Below are positions 58,465-64,000 of a stretch of DNA of 64,000 bases, in pieces. The notes beneath the pieces are model-generated. The model had not been told where the DNA came from and ran no database searches. It was given only the letters and a program-made list of their open reading frames with translations. Both the position numbers and the translations under genes were made by a program. The stretch's first letter is position 1. Every line of letters begins with the position of its first letter. The DNA is from UBA6168 sp041163745 (GTDB lineage: Bacteria; Bacteroidota; Bacteroidia; Chitinophagales; Saprospiraceae): NCBI GenBank assembly GCA_041163745.1, contig JBEAQU010000078.1, forward strand, positions 1-64,000, given 5' to 3'.

Positions 58465-60213
58465 TCATTCTCCGCCAGGCGCGAGAATTCGGTTCAGTAT
58501 CCGCTTCGTAATCAGATAGGTCGGCTTGACACCCTCTTCTCCCAAGCTTCCCGACGCCAGGGTATGCCCCGTCACCAGGGGATTGTCTGATGCATAATAT
58601 GCATAACGGAGCACCACATCCCCCTGGATGCTATGGCGGATCCGCGAAGCGGCCTGGATGGCCTTCTGGTAGTGCGCCCCTTCCATCTCCAGGCCGATGG
58701 CTGCCCACGAGGAACGATGGAAGTATTGCAGGATGTCCTTGTTCTGCAGACTGGTGCCCAACACCGTTATCATGGTTCCTTCCGATACCGACAGTCCGTT
58801 TCCTTCGAAATCGGCCCTGGTGAAGTCGTTGTCGAAGGGGTAATTGTCGGCAGTGCCTTCGAAGACGTGGGCGGACGGCACCATGATGTCGCCTTTGCTC
58901 CCTTCCAGAATGCCGGCTTTTCCCATGATGGAGATGGAAGCGACATGGAGGGGGTACTTCCGGACGCGCATGTCGCCGGCTGCAAACGCCGGTATTTCCG
59001 ACGACACTTCGGGTTCGTAAGGCTTGAGCAATTCATCCATGACCTCGAACGCCTGTTCGCCGAATGCGTAATCCATGACCAACAGCAGCGGACGCTCGGC
59101 CGCGATGTATGCCCGGTCCCAGGCGATCTCCGGCAACAGGGTCGACGGATCCACCCGCAGGGTATCGAAAACCTGCACGGTGATGTTGGTGCCGCTGGTA
59201 TCCGCCAATTGGTACATGCCGTGGTCCGCCGCATAGGCACGGATCGCCTCGCGTACCTCCGCATGCTGCTCCGGCCGGATGTCCAGGATGAACTGCTCGA
59301 TGGTCCCGTTGAAATCCGGTTGTCCGACAGCAGCATAGGCATACAATGCGTTCATCACGCTGTGCGGATTGGCACTGATGATATGAAGGGGCCGGTCCAG
59401 CCACCGCTGCCGGAACAAGAAACGCTTGATGTTGCCGGCCCAGGTCTCCCCGTAGATGTGATGCCCTATTTTCTCCCGTAGCGCAGCAGAAAAACTGATC
59501 TCCCGGTCGTTGCGGTCCACCGCTTCCTCTATGGACAGCCGACCCAACCAATACACGACATGGAACAGGCTGTTGACCCGGGACGTGCCTGCGAAGCGGT
59601 TCACCGCCTCCCGGGTCTCCTCGAAGGTGCGGCCCAGCAAATTGCTAAGATATGTGGAGGCGATCTCGAGGTTGATATCCCGCCCGACCCGCTCATCCGC
59701 CACCACCTTCTCCAGGTTGAGCCAGTCCCTACGTTTACGCCCTTGGCTATCCAGCCCGTTTCGCCTGATCTTCTCCGCCTCGATGTAAAGGAACGTCAGG
59801 TGCGTCAGGATGTCGTATATGTCGCTGCGACCGTTCGTCAGCTCGATGAACATGTGTTCCCCGTCGATCCGGTAACAGTTCCGGCGCCGCTTCGCCGGCA
59901 CAATCGGCTCGAATTCGGAATGCTCGAATCCCTCCCGGGTAATCAACCGGATATACCGGCATTCCTCAATCCCCTCCGGCAACCGCTGGAAAATGTAATG
60001 AAGCCCGTCCAACTCCACCCGCTCGGGATCGGCTATTGAGCCGTAAATCTCCGGACGGAGGGACATCATCGCCTCAATCATTGCTTCCCCACTGACCCCC
60101 AAGGGCTTGTATCCCCCACGGATGAACAGGTGCCGCATGGAAATGTACAGTTGCTGGATAGCCGACCGGGACTCCTGGGCCCGCGTACGCTGTATCGTTG
60201 GTTGATGGCTCAA
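58465..60213 (-). CDS. Uncharacterised protein with nucleoside-phosphorylase-like C-terminus (DUF6909-like)
   Basis: A 582-residue cytoplasmic protein found, as I recall, widely in Bacteroidota without known function. The N-terminal ~380 residues are mostly helical (MRHLFIRGGYKPLG, ELTNGRSDIYDILTHLTF, RRDWLNLEKVV). The C-terminal ~200 residues carry motifs of the purine/uridine phosphorylase and MTA/SAH nucleosidase fold: MGKAGILEGSKGDIMVP (about 430), GLEMEGAHYQKA (the EME ribose-binding motif, about 508) and LRYAYYASDNP (the SD with catalytic Asp, about 541). The start is uncertain: TTG at 60213 gives MSHQPTIQRTRAQ; ATGs at 60276 and 60138 are alternatives. Confidence 0.75.
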   Translation of the reverse strand: MSHQPTIQRTRAQESRSAIQQLYISMRHLFIRGGYKPLGVSGEAMIEAMMSLRPEIYGSIADPERVELDGLHYIFQRLPEGIEECRYIRLITREGFEHSEFEPIVPAKRRRNCYRIDGEHMFIELTNGRSDIYDILTHLTFLYIEAEKIRRNGLDSQGRKRRDWLNLEKVVADERVGRDINLEIASTYLSNLLGRTFEETREAVNRFAGTSRVNSLFHVVYWLGRLSIEEAVDRNDREISFSAALREKIGHHIYGETWAGNIKRFLFRQRWLDRPLHIISANPHSVMNALYAYAAVGQPDFNGTIEQFILDIRPEQHAEVREAIRAYAADHGMYQLADTSGTNITVQVFDTLRVDPSTLLPEIAWDRAYIAAERPLLLVMDYAFGEQAFEVMDELLKPYEPEVSSEIPAFAAGDMRVRKYPLHVASISIMGKAGILEGSKGDIMVPSAHVFEGTADNYPFDNDFTRADFEGNGLSVSEGTMITVLGTSLQNKDILQYFHRSSWAAIGLEMEGAHYQKAIQAASRIRHSIQGDVVLRYAYYASDNPLVTGHTLASGSLGEEGVKPTYLITKRILNRILAPGGE

Positions 60214-60574
60214 TACGGATGTTTTTTTCGTTTGCCTGGGTTCCGCCGGACAGCCTCGCCGCCACGCCGCCGCCACAAGCCTGTTCGCGAAAATACCATA
60301 TTTGCCAAGCCTAAAAAAAATCCGGTTTTATTTTGACAGTGCTTATTTTTGCGGGCCGCGGACGACCCCATCCGTTTTACACCCTCATCATGACCAATCG
60401 GGCTCCAGCTAAAGACCGCTGTATCGGATCCAACCCCTCCCGTCCGGAATCACATACCCACGCCCTCGACGGACGACAGGACCCCGGAAAAAACGACCGG
60501 ACGGAATTTCCTGCCGCCACCCGGCGTCGAACCGATGCAGACCAACACCTTCGTTCACCAACAAAACCATCGGC
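60214..60574. other. Divergent intergenic region
   Basis: A 361-base gap between the nucleosidase-like gene and the phosphatidylserine decarboxylase gene. A plus-strand TATTTTTG box (60344-60351) is a perfect -7 match but lies 223 bases before the decarboxylase start. No gene was recognised. Confidence 0.35.
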
Positions 60575-61222
60575 ATGACCATCCACAAAGAAGGACATAG
60601 AATTCTCGCGTATCTCGCTCTACTGCTGCTCGTCCTCAACATGGGCATCAACCTCACGGTTCCGGAATGGTTCAATTTCAGCGGCGCCGTCTCCCTGCTC
60701 CTCTTCCTGTCGGTCCTCCAATTTTTCCGTAACCCACGACGGGAAATCCTGGTCGCCGACAACAACATCGTATATGCCCCCGCCGACGGGAAGGTGGTCG
60801 TGGTAGAGGAGACCGTCGAATCGGAATATTTCCAGGACAAACGCCTGCAGGTGTCCATCTTCATGTCTCCGACGAACGTCCATGTCAACCGTTCCCCCAT
60901 CAGCGGCACGGTCAATTATTTCCGGTATCATCCCGGTAAATACCTCGTCGCCTGGCACCCCAAGTCATCCCAGGAAAACGAGCGGACCACCGTGGTAATC
61001 GACAACGGCGAAGAGGAGGTTCTTCTCCGACAGATTGCCGGTGCGCTCGCCAAGAGAATCGTGAACTATTGCCAGGAAGGCGAAGCGGTTCGGCAAGGCG
61101 GGGAACTGGGTTTCATCAAGTTCGGTTCGCGGGTGGATCTTTTCTTGCCCCTCGATGCCACCATCGCCGTATCGGTCGGACAGAAGGTCAAAGGCAACAA
61201 GACCGTCATCGCCAGATTGTAA
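60575..61222 (+). CDS. psd: Phosphatidylserine decarboxylase (short, pyruvoyl type)
   Basis: A 215-residue membrane-associated enzyme that makes phosphatidylethanolamine. Two N-terminal hydrophobic helices (about 10-50) are followed by FFRNPRREILVADNN, YAPADGKVVVVEE, SIFMSPTNVHVNRSP and the self-cleavage site in GFIKFGSRVDLFLP, where the Gly-Ser bond yields the pyruvoyl group. This is the compact archaeal/Bacteroidota type (about 215-230 residues). It lies 63 bases upstream of a GT-C-like membrane gene on the same strand. Confidence 0.94.
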   Translation: MTIHKEGHRILAYLALLLLVLNMGINLTVPEWFNFSGAVSLLLFLSVLQFFRNPRREILVADNNIVYAPADGKVVVVEETVESEYFQDKRLQVSIFMSPTNVHVNRSPISGTVNYFRYHPGKYLVAWHPKSSQENERTTVVIDNGEEEVLLRQIAGALAKRIVNYCQEGEAVRQGGELGFIKFGSRVDLFLPLDATIAVSVGQKVKGNKTVIARL

Positions 61223-61285
61223 ACTCCCGGGACCTTCGGACGGCCAACATGCCATGGCTCCGGAAAGCCTCCATCCAGCCTCGCC

Positions 61286-62818
61286 ATGATGCACATATTC
61301 CGGAACGCCCTGCGCCGGTCGTCGAACACCTTGTCCGACCTACCTGCCTACGCCGCACCGGCCATACACCTCCTGTTCCGGCTGCTGCCCGCCATGCTGC
61401 TGGCTTACACCGCCTGCCGGGCTTACCACATTTCCCTGACCCATGACGAATGCGGCTCCTTTTCCATCTGGACCACCTATGACATCCTCGGGTGCAGAAA
61501 GGATCCCAACTGCTGGGGTACCGCCAACCTGCACTGGTTGTATGTCTGGCTGATGCAGGGCACCGTCCGGCTCTTCGGCTCCGGCGAACTGGCCATCCGG
61601 CTGCCGGCGCTGTTGGGACATGCCCTCTATCTCCTTTTCTCCTGGCGACTGGCAAACCGGATCGTACCGACCGCCCCCTCGCATCATCCGGGATATGCCA
61701 TGGCCACTTTTGTCCTACTCAATGCCAACCCCTTCCTTCTTGAATTCCACGCCTTGGCCCGCGGATACGGACTGGCGGCCGCCTTCCTCATGATGAGCCT
61801 GTATTTTGTCTTCGAATGGTGGCGCTCCCGCGGTTTCCTACACCTGGCCTTCGCATTCTGCGGCGCCTTCCTCGCCGTATTGTCCAGCTTCACACAATTG
61901 TACTTCTTCGCAGCCCTCGTTGCCACCGCCGCCCTCACCGTCCTGACCGATTTCCTCCGGCAGGAACCGGACCGGCACACATCCCTCCGCTCCTTTTCCT
62001 TCCTGACGATTTTTTTCGGAGGACTGCTTCACTGGCTGCTGCAGCAACCCATTTCCTGGCTACAGGAAAACGGAGAATTCGAATACGGAGCGCCCTCCTT
62101 CCTGGACATGATGCACTCCGTGGTGAAAACCAGCCTCTATGGCGTACGTTACCTGCGGGAATACAACGTCGAGCTTTTCGGCGGATTGTTCCTTCTCCTG
62201 CTGCTGCCGGCCGGTATCCGAAACTTCCGCCACCTGCTTCGAAAACCTTCGGACCGCCGCGCCCAACCCGCCCTCGGCCTCCTCCTCCTGCCCCTCGCCG
62301 TCGCCTCGGAAACCATCGTCCACCATCATCTGCTGGACAGCGAATATCTCGTCAACCGGACCGCCCTGCTGTTCATCCCCTTGCTGGCCACCGCCCTGGC
62401 GGCCAACCTTCCGCATGCCAAGGACACAGGCAAAGGCCTGCTGGTCGCCTCCGCCCTGTGCTGTACCATCCACTTCGCCAGAGCCGCCCAATGCAGCTAT
62501 ACCAGCGAATGGGGTTATGACGCCCAAACCAGAAACATGCTCCGCTATCTTCAGGAAAAATTACCCCGGGAGAAACAAATCAGACTGGGTGTGCATTGGC
62601 TGTTCCACCCTTCCGGTGCTTATTATGTGAATCACCTCCCCTTCGACAGCTTGGCAGAACCGCTCGCCTATCGGAAAACCCTGCGCACCGACGATTATTA
62701 CGACTATTATTATGTCCAGCCTTCCGATACCACCATCCTGCGCTCACAAGGCTATGTCGTGGACCGCCAATTTTCCTGGGTCGGATGCCTGATGCGGCGG
62801 AAGGACCTGCCGGAGTGA
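61286..62818 (+). CDS. GT-C fold membrane protein, putative glycosyltransferase
   Basis: A 510-residue membrane protein with about 10-12 helices. The first periplasmic loop has SLTHDECGSFSIWTTYD, an acidic DE motif in the position used by GT-C enzymes of the PMT/ArnT type, and WGTANLHWLYVWLMQG and GSGELAIRLPALL match their next helices. The C-terminal part is soluble (LRYLQEKLPREKQIRLGV). It is thus probably a polyprenyl-phosphate-sugar-dependent transferase, but it is diverged and the substrate unknown. It converges on the TonB-domain gene with 13 bases between stops. Confidence 0.75.
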   Translation: MMHIFRNALRRSSNTLSDLPAYAAPAIHLLFRLLPAMLLAYTACRAYHISLTHDECGSFSIWTTYDILGCRKDPNCWGTANLHWLYVWLMQGTVRLFGSGELAIRLPALLGHALYLLFSWRLANRIVPTAPSHHPGYAMATFVLLNANPFLLEFHALARGYGLAAAFLMMSLYFVFEWWRSRGFLHLAFAFCGAFLAVLSSFTQLYFFAALVATAALTVLTDFLRQEPDRHTSLRSFSFLTIFFGGLLHWLLQQPISWLQENGEFEYGAPSFLDMMHSVVKTSLYGVRYLREYNVELFGGLFLLLLLPAGIRNFRHLLRKPSDRRAQPALGLLLLPLAVASETIVHHHLLDSEYLVNRTALLFIPLLATALAANLPHAKDTGKGLLVASALCCTIHFARAAQCSYTSEWGYDAQTRNMLRYLQEKLPREKQIRLGVHWLFHPSGAYYVNHLPFDSLAEPLAYRKTLRTDDYYDYYYVQPSDTTILRSQGYVVDRQFSWVGCLMRRKDLPE

Positions 62819-62831
62819 CCACTCGCCGAGC

Positions 62832-63287
62832 TCATTCGCCCGGTTCCTTCGCCGGCGGATGAATCCTGATCGTATAACTTCCGGAAGAAGGTGACGGAAC
62901 GGAAGGCGCCTTCCGGGTGACATACTCGTATTGCAGAACCGGTGGCGTCGGCTTCTGCGGCACGTTCGGCAGTCGGAAATGAATTTGTATATCCTTGTGA
63001 TACAGCACCCGCATACCTCGCGGTGGCTCCACCCGGAACTGCAGGAGCCGCACCAGCCGGACAGCCTCCTCATCGCAACCGTAGCCCAGCCCGGTAATGA
63101 CCTTCGCATCGACCACCACGCCCCGGTGGTCGATGTCGTACCGTACGAACACCGTCCCTTCCACCTTGGCCGCCAATGCCTCGGCCGGATATCGCAACGC
63201 CCCGGCAATGAACCTGCGCATGGCCTTAGGCCCCCCTTCATACCATGGCTGCCGGATGAAGTGCTTTTCCTTGGCTGACTTTTTCAT
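62832..63287 (-). CDS. TonB C-terminal domain protein without membrane anchor
   Basis: A 151-residue protein containing a TonB C-terminal domain: FIAGALRYPAEALAAKVEGTVFVRYDI (in parts: LRYPAEALAAKVEG, TVFVRYDIDHRG), VDAKVITGLGYGCDEEAVRLV, then a Pro-rich tail. Standard TonB has an N-terminal helix and periplasmic linker; here the frame opens directly with MKKSAKEKHFIRQPWYEGG and has neither. Stand-alone domains of this kind are common in Bacteroidota, but how this one would reach TonB-dependent receptors is unclear. The start at 63287 is the only good one. Confidence 0.8.
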   Translation of the reverse strand: MKKSAKEKHFIRQPWYEGGPKAMRRFIAGALRYPAEALAAKVEGTVFVRYDIDHRGVVVDAKVITGLGYGCDEEAVRLVRLLQFRVEPPRGMRVLYHKDIQIHFRLPNVPQKPTPPVLQYEYVTRKAPSVPSPSSGSYTIRIHPPAKEPGE

Positions 63288-63347
63288 GTCGATACGGAGT
63301 TTTTGGCCACCCCCCTTCCAATTCCCCTCCAGAAGGGCAGCAACACC

Positions 63348-64000
63348 TCATGGCCGCTGCAGGAATTCCGACAACAAACGGTGAAAATGATGCACTCCCT
63401 GTTCCATGGATGGAGAAAACCTTCCTCGTTGGTAATATCTCGAACGGATCCCCCTTTGCACACTCTCCACCACCGCCTCGTCCTCCCATTCCGTTTGATC
63501 CAACTGGTTTTCTTCCCTGGAAAAAGGGACATCCGGAAAACGGTAGCTCCGAAAACGGATCCGGGTCCGACGGATATCCAGCGGCTCCACGATGTTGAGA
63601 GACAAGCCCCATGGATAGAAATTGAACATGGTATTGGGAAACAACCAATAATACCATGCATATACCCGCTTGCCGGCGTCCGGCGCATCCGGTGGCAAAT
63701 CGAAACACGGGGCATCCGCATCCGCAATCCCCACCTGCAGATTGCCATAAGGGAATAACTCGTAGGTATAGGCACCGAAATCCAAGGCCTGGTTCAAAGC
63801 GGGATGTACAAAAGGGATATGGAATCCTTCCAGGTAATTGTCGCAGTACAAAGCCCAGTTCGCCGATACCTGGTAATCCGTCGTCCCCTCCGGTGTGAAG
63901 ACCAAGGTGTCCGTCGGCAGGTGGCGGATCCGGTCCTCCAGGGGCCGGATGGCATCCTCCCATTCGAAGGCTGGTTCCAGGGAGACAAAAACAAGCCCCA
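63348..64000 (-). CDS. Rieske non-heme iron oxygenase, alpha subunit (N-terminus outside the window)
   Basis: The visible 217 codons are the catalytic half of an aromatic-ring-hydroxylating or similar Rieske oxygenase. The iron site is in CDNYLEGFHIPFVHPAL (two His) with a downstream carboxylate expected in the DQTEWEDEAVV region; FYPWGLSLNIVEPL and GRFSPSMEQGVHHFH are family-typical. The frame runs to the window edge without a start, and the [2Fe-2S] Rieske domain would lie beyond. Family members act on aromatics, carnitine, choline or sterols; the substrate is unknown. Confidence 0.88.
   Translation of the reverse strand, partial: GLVFVSLEPAFEWEDAIRPLEDRIRHLPTDTLVFTPEGTTDYQVSANWALYCDNYLEGFHIPFVHPALNQALDFGAYTYELFPYGNLQVGIADADAPCFDLPPDAPDAGKRVYAWYYWLFPNTMFNFYPWGLSLNIVEPLDIRRTRIRFRSYRFPDVPFSREENQLDQTEWEDEAVVESVQRGIRSRYYQRGRFSPSMEQGVHHFHRLLSEFLQRP

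Overview
This window looks like chromosomal DNA from a Bacteroidota bacterium, most likely Saprospiria (Lewinella/Phaeodactylibacter-like). The evidence is a type IX secretion and gliding gene cluster (PorV, PorU, PorP/SprF, GldJ), two giant cargo proteins with a type B (gliding-motility-associated) C-terminal sorting domain, several TAnnTTTG promoter-like boxes, weak or absent Shine-Dalgarno sequences, and many lipoproteins. The base composition is GC-rich for this phylum. The taxonomic placement below phylum is inference. No tRNA, rRNA, phage, CRISPR array or complete insertion sequence was recognised.

Layout. 1-7.2 kb: a lone FtsX-type ABC permease, a vanadium-haloperoxidase/PAP2 lipoprotein paired with an outer-membrane barrel protein, and a hypothetical. 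7.2-20 kb: a class A penicillin-binding protein, a GT-C plus GT2 glycosyltransferase pair, an EEP-family phosphodiesterase, a cytochrome P450, a Nudix hydrolase, a small Cys-pair secreted protein, a lipoprotein, a fluoride channel with an NqrM-like partner, MazG and Obg. 20-31 kb: two tandem paralogous giant secreted proteins. 31.8-43.2 kb: porV and porU facing porP/sprF and gldJ, followed by murF and an M20 amidohydrolase. 44-50.5 kb: GH3-family protein with a small partner, FtsK, RadC, nitroreductase. 50.6-55.8 kb: a glycogen cluster (esterase, glgA, glgC, ATP-grasp) on the minus strand. 55.9-64 kb: a divergent NRAMP homologue, DUF2752, YqaE/Pmp3, a protein with a nucleoside-phosphorylase-like C-terminus, phosphatidylserine decarboxylase, a GT-C membrane protein, a TonB C-terminal domain protein and a truncated Rieske oxygenase.

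How the genes work together. The T9SS part is the most coherent unit: PorU (sortase) and PorV (its outer-membrane shuttle), PorP/SprF and GldJ lie beside two cargo proteins whose C-termini are the signals this machinery recognises. Cell-envelope genes (PBP, MurF, FtsK, glycosyltransferases, phosphatidylserine decarboxylase) are common throughout.

The most interesting non-genic signal is a family of 300-350 bp intergenic elements at 1-222 (truncated by the window edge), 6889-7186 and 15559-15906. They share about 23-bp imperfect terminal inverted repeats, an AT-rich core and internal GCGAAGCGGGG hairpins, with no credible ORF. They look like a miniature inverted-repeat transposable element (MITE). 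Other points of note are the 755-bp internal repeats present four times in one giant protein and twice in its neighbour, and hidden nucleoside-phosphorylase motifs in the protein at 58465-60213.
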